DNA of 64,000 nucleotides from Tethya wilhelma (GCA_964030475.1 CAXIPT010000004.1:1758636-1822635); one strand, 5' to 3'. Counted from the stretch's first letter, positions 51,201-63,893 are shown. A program made the numbers and translations. Notes: a model not told the origin generated them from the letters alone.

Positions 51201-52981
51201 GATCAGTCAAAGAAGCTATATTTTTTGGTATAATATAAAATTGCAAGCAATCAAGAGACTTCATGGTACAACAATAATTATGCCAACTTGTCGGGAGTGG
51301 TCAGAGTCTGAATCCAATAATTAGCCTTGGCCTGAGTCGGTCTAATCTGTAGAGACTACGAATGTGGTATGCTTGATCAAGCTTATGCCTTGTAGATGAA
51401 TCCTTTCTACACTTTGTATATAGCAGGATCAGAGTGTATCGTTGATGGTTTAGAGGGGTAGTATCTGTAGGAGTGCTTCTTACACAACCAGCCTTTTTAT
51501 TTGTGTTCTCATTAATGAAACTAAGATTAATTGCGTCAAACCTCCTCTGAATCACCTCACCTTTTTCCACTTCATGGTTGATACGTCTAGTATCCAAGCA
51601 TCTGATAGTACACTGTTATCACTACCCACTCCACCAGTTATCAGAAGTTGTGGATGCTCCACACAGTCTAGACAACACGCAGCATGCAATGATCTTCTTT
51701 CCGGCCATGGTTCTCCCACCACCTTGTTGACCTTGGTCCAGTGCTGATCAAAGTGCAAAGCATGCCATGGGCATAAAATTAAAATAATTATAAGTATCAA
51801 CATTGCATTGTGTCAGCTACTGAATATTGACATATTCATGTGTCATGCAATGTCACGAACGCATGTCATGTTTATACATTTGAGACTGTAGTATTGCTGT
51901 AGTTAATGCATATTGCATTTTATTGATTTTAACTATTACCTTTGTGTCGATGTTGAAAAGATATGTATCATCAACACTCCTTCGTCCTGGTTGCCATCCT
52001 CCAAACAACACTGCTCTGTTTGTACCAACTTGAGTGAATGTAAATCCTGCACAAGGAGGAGGTCTGGAGCCACTCACTTGAGGAGATGACAAGACACCTG
52101 GAGAAGAGACATAATATAATAATTATTATAAGGAAAATCAAAATTAATTATTATCAGTGAATCAGTATGGAATTTTTTCCACATTCAATTTGTAAGATAT
52201 AGTCTCACCAAAGTGACCAAACTGGACAATCATGCAGATGTATTGCAATGTTTAGAATAAAAATTATACAGTTATGGATTGCATGTCATTATTACTACAA
52301 CACTTCTACTCAATGAAGTTAATATCAATAATCATTAATTTTTAATCATGCATGAAACAGTACTTTGCTAATAACCCTAGCAATATCCTAGCTCTTTACA
52401 TTATGACAAGGCAAAAACAGCAAAATGCATGTACCGGTATTAAGGTCAAAGAGGTGCAGCTCATTAGTCCAACCTCTACCATCTGTAAACTGTGTATTTC
52501 TAGTAAACTCTGCTCCTGGTTGAATGTCTGTTGGAGGTGGACCATAACCACCAAAGATTATGAGGAACTTAGAATTTAAATTTATAATCTCGGATCCATT
52601 CTTTTTGATCGGTAATGTACTGAGTTTAGTCCATGTACAGTTTTGTGATTGCCTTAAACAATATAGGTTACCGTAGCACAACTTTCCATCATTTCCTCCA
52701 AAGATAAACCATTCTTCTCCTGAACTAGAGAATGCACCATTATACACTGCTGGAGGAAATTCTCCTTCAGAATTTGTGGTCTCCTGTGTCCATATTTCTT
52801 CAAAGCAATTAAAGACTTCGACCAAACCTTTCATCTTTTCTCTCTCTGCTGCTGTGTATCTCTCGGTACGTCCACTGAATACACAAATCTTCTCACCGAC
52901 TACTCCTGCAAAGTGTCCCCACCGTGGAGATGGTTCATAAAACTTTTGTTGAGCCTGAGACTCAGAGTATATAGCAGCCAT
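48248..52981 (-). CDS. kelch/coiled-coil/TKL-like protein kinase K2 (intact)
   Basis: Eight minus-strand exons (52435-52981, 51940-52097, 51561-51743, 50791-50965, 50343-50485, 49965-50171, 49352-49435, 48248-49171) total 2421 nt, exactly 807 codons. Residues 1-355 form a kelch-type propeller (SPRWGHFAGVVGEKICVFSG, FIFGGNDG, LLITGGVGSD, EVIMFGGCPE). Residues about 400-545 are a charged coiled coil (LEEEKRIFQQRLEDAERQVQ). Residues 550-806 are a protein kinase with GRGGWGVVKVAKF, VAGKELF, HRDISSANVLL, DYG and YAAPEA. The catalytic Asp and Asn are present; DFG is DYG. Kinase class is TKL-like by motif. The architecture suggests a scaffold-targeted signalling kinase, ligand unknown. The ATG at 52981 aligns with that of K1; a TTG upstream is rejected. 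A 374 bp MITE sits 10 bases after the exon 6 donor. Confidence 0.88.
49577..49950. mobile_element. MITE with 16 bp TIRs (caggggcggatccagg) and 5 bp target-site duplication
   Basis: The perfect inverted ends caggggcggatccagg and cctggatccgcccctg bound a 374 bp element flanked by gtacc at 49572-49576 and 49951-49955. There is no coding capacity. It lies in K2 intron 6, ten bases beyond the donor. The terminal sequence is of a widespread MITE type in invertebrates (from memory). GC-rich internal text (ggggcggggct, ggcgcgcttcgcgcgc) contrasts with the host intron. Confidence 0.9.
50565..50767. repeat. MITE-like element, atagccggaaatattgac family (K2 intron 4)
   Basis: Begins cagtatagccggaaatattg, with a decayed complementary right end (atcaatatttctactgtatg). 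Same family as 43068-43228 but in a different intron, so the two insertions are independent. Confidence 0.5.
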
Positions 52982-53176
52982 CTCAATACTATACAGAACT
53001 GTGACACTGACAATAAGCAAAGTGGAGCAGAGAAACGGTCAATTAATTAATTAGTCACATGATGATTAGTGGCATAGTGCTACGAGCCCCACCCCTTTTC
53101 TTGTTTAGACCACGCAATGAGAAAACAATAGATATTCTAGATACGTAACAACCACAAAAGCTATTATTAAACAAAT

Positions 53177-53177
53177 G

Positions 53178-53212
<35 letters not shown>
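53177..53212 (+). repeat. (CAA)n microsatellite
   Basis: About twelve caa units between K2 and K3, immediately downstream of the K3 stop codon on the minus strand. Confidence 0.9.
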
Positions 53213-53214
<2 letters not shown>

Positions 53215-53215
<1 letters not shown>

Positions 53216-56145
53216 TAACAACTATTGTACATGTCTTTCAGCAGTTGAATGAGGTGTCTGGCAGTGGGTCTCTTTTCTCTCTCCTCCTCTAGACAGCTTC
53301 TCACTAGAGCTGTGAAACCAGGGAGGGAGACCAGTGACTCAATGTACTCCTCTCTCCTCTCCACCTCTGGGATCCTCCTCACCTTCATCTCAACTAGAAG
53401 ACAACCCACACTGTAAATGTCCATCTTTGGAGAGTGCTGCGAAGGATCTCGTGCTTCGGGTGCAGCGTAATGAACATTGCCTGGCATCACTGTACGAGCG
53501 TTCCCTATCAAGTTGACAGTACCATAATCTGACACTTTGGCTTTCCACTTGTTCTCCGGCAGTGGATCCAGGAGAACGTTAGCACTGCTGATGTCTCGGT
53601 GGATCAGAGGGGGGGCCATACAGTGGAGGTAGTTGAGAGCTTGAGCCACGTCCACATTGATGGAGATGATTTGGTCGTGAGGGAGCTGTGGCTTGCATTG
53701 AAGGAAGCGTCCTTCTAGAACGGCTCTCAGACTGGTGCTCATCAGCTCTGTCAAAATGATGGGGGCTCCCTCCAGAGATGCTCCTATGAACTGAACCAGG
53801 TGAGGATGACGAAGATGAGCAGCCATGTTAACCTCACGAGTGAACAGCTCCAGATTGTACTCGGAGATGATGACACCGTGGAAACATTTCGCAGCAACAC
53901 GAGTTCCTCGAAACTCTCCAATTTTCACATCCGCCCAAGCACCTGATCCTATCTTGATTCTAGTGAGTGTGATTTCATCTTTATTCACTCTCCAGTAACG
54001 TTGGAACTGTTCAACTTGACCCTCGGCACGTTGAACTCTCTCTTCTAAACCATTGACTCGTGTTTCAGCATAGGTGGCCCTCCTTTCAGCATTGGTGGCA
54101 CGAGTCTCAGCATTGTCTGCTCGTGTTTCAGCATGATTCGCACGAACCTCATTGTCAGTAGCTCGGATTTCAGCATCACTTAAATTTGCTTCAGCAATAT
54201 TAAGACTGTTCTCAGCAATATTAGCTCGATTTTCAGCCTGATGAAAACATAATTCTAAATCAGCAGCCTTGGATTCAGCATTTCTAGCCTTTATCTCAGC
54301 ATTATTCACTCTTGTTTCAGCATGATTAGCCCTGGTTTCAGCATTGATGGCTCTTACAGTGATGTCATTGATCTGTGTTTCAGCATCCATTGCTCTTGTT
54401 TCAGCATCATTGGCCCATGTCTCAGCATGGTCCATCCTAGTCTCAGCATCAGCTGCTCTGGTTTCAGCATTGTTGGCTCGTGTTTCAGCACGGATGGCTC
54501 TTATTGTAGCATCAGTGGCACGTGACTCAGCCTCAGTGACTAGGGCTTCAGATTCCTCAACTCTATGTTCAAAGTTTCTTCTCTCCTATAGAGACAAAAA
54601 CCCAATCATAATTACTAAACAGATGCATATAAATACATGAGCAAAGAAAAAACAAATTTTATTATTAATTATGTTTGTGATGAGTGGAAATTAATGGGGT
54701 TTTTTTGGCTAATGTTATAAGTGGAAATGTCACACTGACTAACCTCTTCAAGTTGAGTGTTTGCTTCTTCAGCTCTCATTTCAGCATTCTCTAGTGATTG
54801 ACGTAAATCCTGGTTAGCCCTATCAGCCTGCAATTATTACGTAAATTTTGTGGTCATGTAAGAGAGTACAGAAAAGCATTGTACTCAGGCTACTCCACAA
54901 TTTTTAACATAAAACACTAAATAGAGAAAGTGGCCTGAATAAAAGGCCTAACAGATACAATTGATGAACAATTAACTGATTACCTCTTCTAGTCCAGTGT
55001 TAGCCAGACTGAGTCTCTCTTTAGCTTCTTCAGCTCTCCTTTCAGCAACCTCCACTGACTGGCGTAAAGACTGGTTAGTTATCTCAGCCTAAAATTATAC
55101 AAAAGAAATTGAAACTGAATTTACATACTTTAAATATTGTCATGCATTACAATTATAATTGTAGCTATTCATGGGAAGCCATACTATTAACAGAGTTTTC
55201 CATGGTCTATGCAGGTGAAGAACATAGCACACGTGGCAACGTTCATATAGTCTTTAGTTTGTTCTTTGTTTCAAATTCAACTTTAGAGTAATTAAGAACT
55301 GCTATATTTGCTCAAGTCTCATGGTGTTATATATAATAATGGTGAGTGTACAAGTTTAAACTACACTCAAAAATGGAAAGAATTAAAGCAGCGAAAACTC
55401 TGAGTGCCAAGTGCTCACAGGTAAGTCAGTCAGTCAGCAATATAATTACGGTTGGACTATGCATGTGCATAGCCAAGTATAAATAATTAGCATTCTGCAG
55501 GTGTATGATTTGTGTAATACTTATACCAGTTGAACATTTGTCTCTGCCATATCAGCTCGTTGTTTCTCAGTCTGGGCTCGTCTTTCGACATCTTCCATTC
55601 TCTGTCGAAGTATTCTCTTCTCCTCTTCTAGAGCTTGTAGGTCTTCCATCATTGATGCTAACTCAGCATGATCTAAAGCAGAGGAGGTGTAGCCAGTGGA
55701 TGGGGCATCTGGTTCTTGTCTGTTGACCATCAGTTCCTGAGGAGCAAAAGAAATGCAGTCTCATTCCCAGAATCCTCCTTCGCGAATATTTTCTTTTCAA
55801 AAAATTGAAGAAAAACTTTGTGAATATGTGTGAAGGAGGAGCCTGGGAAAGAAGCAAAAGAAAATGACAAACATAACCACTCCTAGACCAAGCACAATAT
55901 ACTATAATGGCATACATGTTACCTACAGTTAATCATATTCATCATCATGGATATGTAACATCAACCACAACTTGCAATTGTTACTCCTTACCTTGACTTT
56001 GGAGGCCATTAGCAAGTACTTTTCTCTCAGCCTCTCAGTGGTTCCTCTCTGGCTATTGTTGGCCATATCCACCAGGACCCACTCCCTAGTGGATGGACCA
56101 TCATTAGTGGAGGGACACTCCTTGGACTCTACAGCAGGAGGGAGG

Positions 56146-56193
<48 letters not shown>

Positions 56194-57612
56194 AATTAAA
56201 CAATGAGCAATCGAAATTTACAATCAAAAAAAATAATCTTTATATTGATACTCATAATATTAAATTTAATAAATGATACTCATGCATGCACTCTTACCAA
56301 ACCTAAGTATGATCGTCTCTGCAATCTTAGGATAGTCATCACCAGTCTTGGGATTCTTTGGCCAATCTGGACATCCTCCAAACATGATGACCTCAATCAG
56401 TCCTGGTGCCAGAGTGATGGCAGAGATAGAGTGACCCTCTCTTGGCTGCACCTGACCATCAGGTAGTGTGAGCTGTACAATGATGATCAATGAATGATGG
56501 TTAAAGTGTCTGGCATTATTATATCAAACATTAATTTTATTCATGCATGCATCACTCAATAATAATTATGCCATTCATATCAGCTTATCCAAAATTTCAG
56601 TAATCGGGGTACTGATATACAATGTGGGCATGAAGCACTCCAAAATTTTGGGGTAGACATACCCACTTTTCACTTTAGCAAAATTATCAATAGTAATTAC
56701 TTTAATCGTGCCGGAGAGGGCACTGTGTTCTGCAGTTTTTTCAGCCTTTTCTTCTATCTTATACAAAATTTCACTCTTGAAAGTGAATTTAAAGTCTTAT
56801 GAGCTTACATTTAATCTGTTTCAAGCATTAATGCATTGAACTGCATGCAGTTGTCTTGAGCACTGCTTTTAAGCAATGACATCATTATTTTCTGAGCCAG
56901 GGGGGTGCTCGAGCACCATGAGCGCTATGCTAGCTACGCCAGTGATCATGTATATCACCTCACCTTCTTCCACTTCATGGTTGACACATCCAGCATCCAA
57001 GCATCTGATAGTACACTGTCATCACTGCTTACTCCACCAGTTATCAGGAGTTGGGGATGCTCCCCAAGGTGGTATAGACAACAAGCAGCATGTGAAGTTC
57101 TTCCCTCTGGCCATGGCTCTCCCACCACCTTGTTGACCTTGGTCCAATGCTAAAGGACAGGAAGAAAGTTTAGATCGTCCATGGTTATGAATATTAAGTT
57201 GGAGCGTGTGAGGAGAGTGTACAGCTGACATGAGCTCATACAGTGTCAACAATTATAATAGTATTTCACGTGGCATTTCGCTACTAACGCAATAATGTAA
57301 TATCTTATATAGCACACCTTTGTGTTGATGTTGAAAAGATACACATCATCAACACGCCCGCGTCCTGACTGACGACCTCCAAACAACACTGCCCTGTTTG
57401 CACTAACACTGGTGAATGTGAAGTATGCACAGGGAGGAGGTCTGGAGCCAGTCACTTGAGGAGATGACAAGACACCTGGAGGAGAGACAAAGAAAAAGTA
57501 TAGTGAATTCACACACATACAGTGAAACCTTCGAACAAAAGACACTCTTGGTTCCTGCCACACACCCACACCCACACCCACACACCCACACCCACACCCA
57601 CACCCACACACA

Positions 57613-57662
<50 letters not shown>

Positions 57663-58629
57663 GACACACACACATACAAATTATACAAGTAGTAAAAATT
57701 TTTAAAAAATAACTAGTGTAGGATTGGGCAGTGCAGTAAAAAGTATTGGAACAAGGCAGGTCTCAATTTCGGCACATGACTACCTCACTTTTTTTTTTTG
57801 ATCCTTCCAATGGATCCTCAAATGCAATGATCTCTACAATAGTATACTATAGCTCATTTCATTGGTTCAAATTCCTTATACCCAACTTTTGCCCAGCAGT
57901 CCAGTTTAAGTTACCTTTCTGTTATAGTTTACTCCACTGCTTAGCCAACTGATTAGTAGATTACAAGGTCCATACGCTATAAAGTTTTTGGACCGGGGGT
58001 CCAATTACAACAAAGTATTTGGACATGGGGGGACCAAAATAGGGGGGTCCAAATTCTCCGTGACAAACCCCTAATAGGCTATCAGTTTACGTGTGTGTTT
58101 GTCATTGCCTAGCAAGTAAAGTTTTATAGGCTGATTACATGCTTAGTTAGAGATGACAATAGGGTAGCTGCAATGACATTGTACATAGAGTGACATTTAA
58201 TACTTTTTTTTCTAAAAATGTACGTACCTACACACACTGAAACAAATACATACCAGTATCAAGGTCAAAGAAGTGCATCTCATTGCTCCAACCATTACCT
58301 ATAGTTGACTGTGTATTTCTAGTAAACTTTGCTCCTGGTTGGATGTCCGTTGGAGGTGGACCAAAACCCCCGAAGATAACAAGGTGCTTTGAGTTCAAAT
58401 TAATAATTCCCGACCCACATTTCTTGGCTAGTGATGTACTGAGACTGAGTCTAGTCCATCTACAGTTCTGAGACGGTCTTAAACGATAGAGGTCACCATA
58501 CCACGACTTTCCATCCCGTCCTCCAAAGGTAAACAATTCTTGTCCTGTAGTACAAGATGCACCAAAATATACTGCTGGGGGGAACTCTCCTTCTGTGGTT
58601 ATCTGTGTCCACGTTTCTTCAAAGCAATT
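53215..58629 (-). CDS. kelch/long coiled-coil/TKL-like kinase K3, 5' end cut at an N
   Basis: Nine minus-strand exons: 58254-58629 (partial), 57318-57475, 56964-57149, 56298-56472, 55992-56128, 55527-55736, 54984-55088, 54744-54827, 53215-54585. The kelch exons parallel K1 and K2; the first is interrupted at the N at 58630, losing about the first 60 residues. The last exon (456 residues) starts with about 190 residues of a degenerate seven-residue repeat based on NAETRAx, a long coiled coil absent from K1 and K2. The kinase follows: IGSGAWADVKIGEF, VAAKCFH, HRDISSANVLL, DYG, YAAPEA. There is an extra short coiled-coil exon (54744-54827) compared with its neighbours. The kinase is clearly more diverged than K1 versus K2, so K3 is the older branch of the array. 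The 5' truncation is probably an assembly break. Confidence 0.82.
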
Positions 58630-58662
58630 NAAAATAGGTGAATAGAGTACGACTATATCTAG

Positions 58663-58959
58663 AGCAGAGCACCAATATCAGAGGAAAAGCAGCTTCTTTT
58701 TAGTTCAACTAAAGCTTTGAGGGATACACTGCTTATTGCAGCTCATCAGAGATCTTCTGAGAGCCAGAGAGAGACATCAGTGGTGACACTGTGTGTTGAT
58801 GACTTCCATGAATGTACAAGTCCTGACTCAACAGTTGATACAAGCATTGCTTGCCAGACATTTCAAGAGAAGGGACTCTTCTCTTCAAAAAGGAAACACA
58901 AACCATCTTTCAACACAAACAAAGCACTATATTCCATCAACATTCGATCACTAACATGA
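58663..58959 (+). other. candidate terminal exon of unknown protein
   Basis: Directly after the N, a frame opens behind a ctag acceptor-like site and runs 98 codons to a TGA. It reads ...LRDTLLIAAHQRSSES, VVTLCVDDFHEC, IACQTFQEKGLFSSKRK, NIRSLT. Composition is protein-like and non-repetitive, but I recognise no domain. With the join at 58630 its upstream context is unreliable. Confidence 0.3.
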
Positions 58960-59211
58960 CCGTATTTGGAAATTTATATATATCAAGAAGGAAAAATTTA
59001 TATATTCATGTATTTTTATTTAACCACGATCGTGAAACTCTTAAGGAAACAAAAAGCATGCAGTGGTATTGTGCAATGTACTAGGAGAGGGTGCACATGT
59101 GCTGCATGTGGCATTCTGAAAGTAGTGCATTCCAAACTTGGAGTATGGGATAGCTCTATCAATGATTTTATCAGGTGTGTGTGAGTGTGAGGTGGTGTTT
59201 CCTGCACATAA

Positions 59212-59471
59212 CTCAGTCTAGGAAGGTTGTATGAAGCTCGAACTTGTAGGATTGCTATCAGCATTTGTTTATCCATTATGTTAGATTTTGTATGGAAAGC
59301 CAAAACGGCCAAGTTTGATAAAATCCCCTGACTATATATAATAGTCTAAGCTTTTTTTTTTAGCGATTTTGGGTCAAAATTAAACTTATATCAAAATTGA
59401 CATTGTTTGAAAGATCTCTTCAAGCTGTTCACAGTGGTGCAAATCCCAGCTTCATGCAACCTTCCTAGAGT
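59212..59471. repeat. palindromic repeat family, copy 1
   Basis: Starts ctcagtctaggaaggttgta and ends with the inverse (caaccttcctagagtgaaat). The two halves pair through gaaagatctcttcaagctg and similar blocks. Total length is about 260 bp. Confidence 0.7.
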
Positions 59472-59807
59472 GAAATATTGAAATGAGAATGAAAAGCAAA
59501 CGACACGGTAGTCAGCTAATAGCTAGCAAGACACAACAATATGGGTCTCTTACTGCTAGTAGGAACTTAGCCAGTAGCTACATTGGCACACAAACCAAGG
59601 CAGCTGTTTGGTTTCAAAAGGACAATGATGTTTAGATATCTATTGTCTTGAGAAAAACCACCTCCAGAGAGTTTACAAAAACAGCCATGGAAGACGCACG
59701 CACTAGTGCAAAACACACACACACACACACACACAATCAACATTAATGGTGTGTGTGTGTGTGTGTGGAAAGAGTACACATGAGAGAGAGTGAGTGAGTG
59801 AGTGAGT

Positions 59808-59842
<35 letters not shown>

Positions 59843-59965
59843 TCAGAAAAGATGATAGTTTGACTGAATAAAGCATTTTTAAAGACATACTTGTACTGAA
59901 GGAAAAGGATTTAGCTAGAATGAAATAATGAACTTTGCACTCTGAGGCATACACATGGTCAAAGG

Positions 59966-60719
59966 TTAATTGGATGAACAATTGGAGGAAAAGAGGTTTC
60001 AGTTTTTAATTATACTACATGAGAACACCTGCCCTGTATCACATCTCCATGGTAACATACATGTTGCTATGACAACATTGTGTACCATGCATTATCTCAG
60101 CCTAGGAAGGTTGTATGAAGCTGGGACTAGCACCATTGTGATCAGCTCAAAGAGATCTTTCAAATGATATCTATTTTCTTAGGTTTTGTGTTGAAAGCCA
60201 AAATGGCCAAATTTGATAAAATCCCCTGACTATAGTCCACGCTTTTTTAGCGATTTTGGGTCTAAATCAAACCTATATCAAATTAGATATCATTTGAAAG
60301 ATCTCTTCAAGCTGATCACAATGGTGCTAGTCCCAGCTTCATACGACCTTCCTAGACTGAGATATTGATGGCCATGTTGCCAGCACTATATGACAAGTGC
60401 TGTTGGAAAATCCCAGATCCATTAATGACCACAATGACCTCATATTGAATGGTGTTATAGAGAGAGGGTGGGCGGGTAATTAGAGATATGAGGTCATCAT
60501 GACATCATCCCCATTAGCATAGAAATGACATCACAATGACATCATTATCATAATGAGAGGAAGAAAATGAAATGAGCTGTTAAATTAAGAGCTACTTGGA
60601 TTTTCCTGAGGCAATCAGAACTACATAATGGCAAAAATTTTTTGAAATTAATATAATTGATGAGGCCACACCCACTCATTACTAAAGGTATTCACACAGG
60701 AAGAACAGAGTTATTAAAT
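59966..60719. repeat. direct duplication, unit 1
   Basis: About 754 bp that recur almost unchanged at 60721-61474, right after the N at 60720. I noticed three single-base differences (for example taggttttgtg versus taggctttgtg). Contains palindromic-family copy 2 at about 60097-60366. The open frame MDEQLEEKRFQFL... is present in both units but lacks coding support. Confidence 0.9.
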
Positions 60720-60720
60720 N

Positions 60721-61474
60721 ATTGGATGAACAATTGGAGGAAAAGAGGTTTCAGTTTTTAATTATACTACATGAGAACACCTGCCCTGTATCACATCTCC
60801 ATGGTAACATACATGTTGCTATGACAACATTGTGTACCATGCATTATCTCAGCCTAGGAAGGTTGTATGAAGCTGGGACTAGCACCATTGTGATCAGCTC
60901 AAAGAGATCTTTCAAATGATATCTATTTTCTTAGGCTTTGTGTTGAAAGCCAAAATGGCCAAATTTGATAAAATCCCCTGACTATAGTCCACGCTTTTTT
61001 AGCGATTTTGGGTCTAAATCAAACCTATATCAAATTAGATATCATTTGAAAGATCTCTTCAAGCTGATCACAATGGTGCTAGTCCCAGCTTCATACGACC
61101 TTCCTAGACTGAGATATTGATGGCCATGTTGCCAGCACTATATGACAAGTGCTGTTGGAAAATCCCAGATCCATTAATGACCACAATGACCTCATATTGA
61201 ATGGTGTTATAGAGAGAGGGTGGGCGGGTAATTAGAGATATGAGGTCATCATGACATCATCCCCATTAGCATAGAAATGACATCACAATGACATCATTAT
61301 CATAATGAGAGGAAGAAAATGGAATGAGCTGTTAAATTAAGAGCTACTTGGATTTTCCTGAGGCGATCAGAACTACATAATGGCAAAAATTTTTTGAAAT
61401 TAATATAATTGATGAGGCCACACCCACTCATTACTAAAGGTATTCACACAGGAAGAACAGAGTTATTAAATTAA
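60721..61474. repeat. direct duplication, unit 2
   Basis: Second unit of the near-identical pair. Contains palindromic-family copy 3 (about 60850-61119). The low divergence and the N at the junction suggest unmerged alleles rather than a genomic tandem repeat. Confidence 0.9.
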
Positions 61475-61769
61475 TTTACAGAGAATTAATTTTAAGACTT
61501 TATTACATCAGATTAACAAAACCACACCCAATAATGCACACTTGGCAGATCACACTCAATAATGTATCAGAAAAAGTTCCCCTCAACAAGTTGTTGATGT
61601 CAGTGTTTATAGCCACCTCAGCACTTTAAGGCATCTCTCTCACACACAACACACACAGCAGTCCTAGCAGTAGCTAGTGATTTAGTGGGGCAGGGGGTGC
61701 TAATGTTGCCATGGTGGAATAAACACTTATCACCATGGGAATAGGAGGGGCTTGGACTATTGATTGGTT

Positions 61770-62345
61770 CTAGTCCACCAGAGGTGGTAGGAGACCATTA
61801 TGTTGTCAACAGAGATAGCCAGGGTGGCTTACAAGTTAGTTTGTGACTCAACTGTCTACCAGAGGGTGGTAGGAGACCATTATAAAGAAGAGTTTATAAG
61901 TTAGAGACTCAACCATGACTTTACACACAGCTTAGTTGACTTCAGGTGGTACTAAACTTCCATACAAATGAGGTCAAGTGTTATTTCAACATTGGCTTTG
62001 ATGTTTCAGAGATGGTGCTTCCCCTAGCTATTATATACCTCACAAGGTCTGTGAGTATGAGTGTGTGATGTCTGTGGCCTGGGAATGTGTGCTGGTCAGG
62101 CTACACTGGGGTAAACCCGATGATAACAGATCACAAGAGAGAATTATATGATCATGTAAACATAGGGTAGTATATATACTATAGTGGATCCAGTCTCTTA
62201 ATTATAGACATGAGTTACAAACTAACTTGTAAGCCATCATGCCTATATATCTCTGTTGACAACATAATGGTCTCCTACCACCCTATGGTGGACTAGAATT
62301 AAGAGTTGAGTCACACACTTAACCTGTAAGCCATCTTGCCTAGCT
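61770..62345. repeat. inverted and direct repeats around ggtggtaggagaccattat
   Basis: The block gtccaccag...gtggtaggagaccattatgt with ttgtcaacagagata and gcttacaagttagtttgt occurs at 61770-61850. It is inverted at 62208-62300, and shorter partial copies lie between and after (61858-61885, 62312-62345). It looks like a nested foldback element; no ORF. Confidence 0.6.
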
Positions 62346-62837
62346 GGATCTCTAAATACCTAATTCTTGTTGACCATACATGATCTACATAGGCTGGCGT
62401 GACAATACTTTCACCTAAATAGTTAGTATAGCTAATTAAATTAACTCAGATTCAATTATAGACAATAACCGGCCTCATACCTAAGGTCACCTTCTTAGAA
62501 ATAAACACAGAAAGGGGAAAAACTCCCTCATATATGGTTTCATTAGTACAAGCCACCAACTGGCCATACCAAACCATGAATCTAATTGAGGGAATTTTTC
62601 TAAAAGTAATATTGTAGAGTATTACAAGTTGTGAATTCCATTGCTAACAAACCTGATGAGATATGCAGGGGATTTTGCCAGTGAAACTCAATACATACCT
62701 CATGCTATAGATAATCTAGTCAGACCCAAAACATTGTTTTTTTAATTTCTTTGCTGCTATATAGTATGATTGCTAATGGAACAAATATCGCTACATGTCA
62801 TATCTGTGTGTCTTTGTAAACAAATATAAACAGTGAT

Positions 62838-63112
62838 CTCAGTCTGGAAAGGTCGTATGAAGCTGGGACTTGTAAAATTGTAATCAGCTCAAAGAGATCT
62901 TTCAAATGATATTTATTTTGTTAGGTTTTGTGTGGAAAGCCAAACTGACCAATTTTGATAAAATCCCCTGACTATAGTCCACGCTTTTTTTTTAGCAATT
63001 TTGGGTCAAAATTCAAACCAATATCAAAATAGATATCATTTGAAAGATCTCTTTGAGCTGATCGCAATCGTGCAAGTCCCAGCTTCATACGACCTTCCTA
63101 GACTGAGATACG
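62838..63112. repeat. palindromic repeat family, copy 4
   Basis: Begins ctcagtctggaaaggtcgta and ends with the inverse of the same text (tacgaccttcctagactgag). The inner arms contain aaagagatctttcaaatgat and its complement. About 275 bp; the most symmetric member of the family. Confidence 0.75.
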
Positions 63113-63720
63113 GACTCACAACCAATCACAGTATTGTCACCAGCAGCTACACTACATCATAATGCCAACACTGCACATACAGAGGTTGGGAAATATCGTA
63201 AGAACCCATATACAGAATGGTAGCATTGTACTAGTAACTGTAGCTCAAGGAAACCAGTAGCTACCTCAGGACAATGAGCCAGACACAGTCTTTGACAAAA
63301 GGGGGGTAATTCCATTCATCTGGTGGCTAGCTCAGGGAGACATACCTTAAGACATCTTCAACAAAAGACAAAAGGACAAATGCAACCAACCTCAGACCCA
63401 AAGTGGAATTAACCTTTCTCAAGAAACATGACCAAAGATCAGAAACATCTCAACTGCACCCACCAATCACAATCACAGAGACTAGAACAGAAGCAGGACA
63501 TCCAACCATCCCTCTTGGGAAAGATGGTTTCCCTGAAAATGACTTTGTGTAATTGTAAGTACAACTGTTACATTATGTATAATGTACCATTATTCAAATT
63601 AGGGAGTGGGGGAACTTTGCTTCTACATATATTTGCATAATTATGTATAATAATATTATCTGTGACATCGTTATGGTAACACATGTATATGTGTAACAAA
63701 CCCTCTTAGGAAAACAAATT

Positions 63721-63770
<50 letters not shown>

Positions 63771-63771
<1 letters not shown>

Positions 63772-63893
63772 TTAACCACATCCCCGGGGCCACTCTGAGG
63801 GGGACCATCAATTAGATCAAGCTTAGCTAGCGTCAATCGCTTCTGGAGTTCTGAAACTTGTTGACTCAGCAGTGAACAAAATCTGTCTTTAAC
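63771..63893 (-). CDS. coiled-coil exon of an unidentified gene
   Basis: A phase-0 exon of 41 codons between a tttcag acceptor and a strong gtgagt donor. It reads VKDRFCSLLSQQVSELQKR then LTLAKLDLIDG and PPQSGPGDVVN. Residues 1-28 show heptad spacing of Leu and Val typical of a coiled coil. A (GT)n tract starts right after the donor on the sense strand. Neighbouring exons would lie upstream beyond the window and downstream in the repeat-rich region; I cannot identify them or the protein. Confidence 0.5.

Noticed and set aside
53177..53212. Short regular repeats as a CRISPR array
   Set aside because: Simple (CAA)n and dinucleotide microsatellites with no spacers; eukaryotic context.
59970..60919. 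Two copies of a 65-residue frame (MDEQLEEKRFQFL...)
   Set aside because: Identical because the DNA is duplicated around the N; each runs into the palindromic repeat family, with no domain or splice context.
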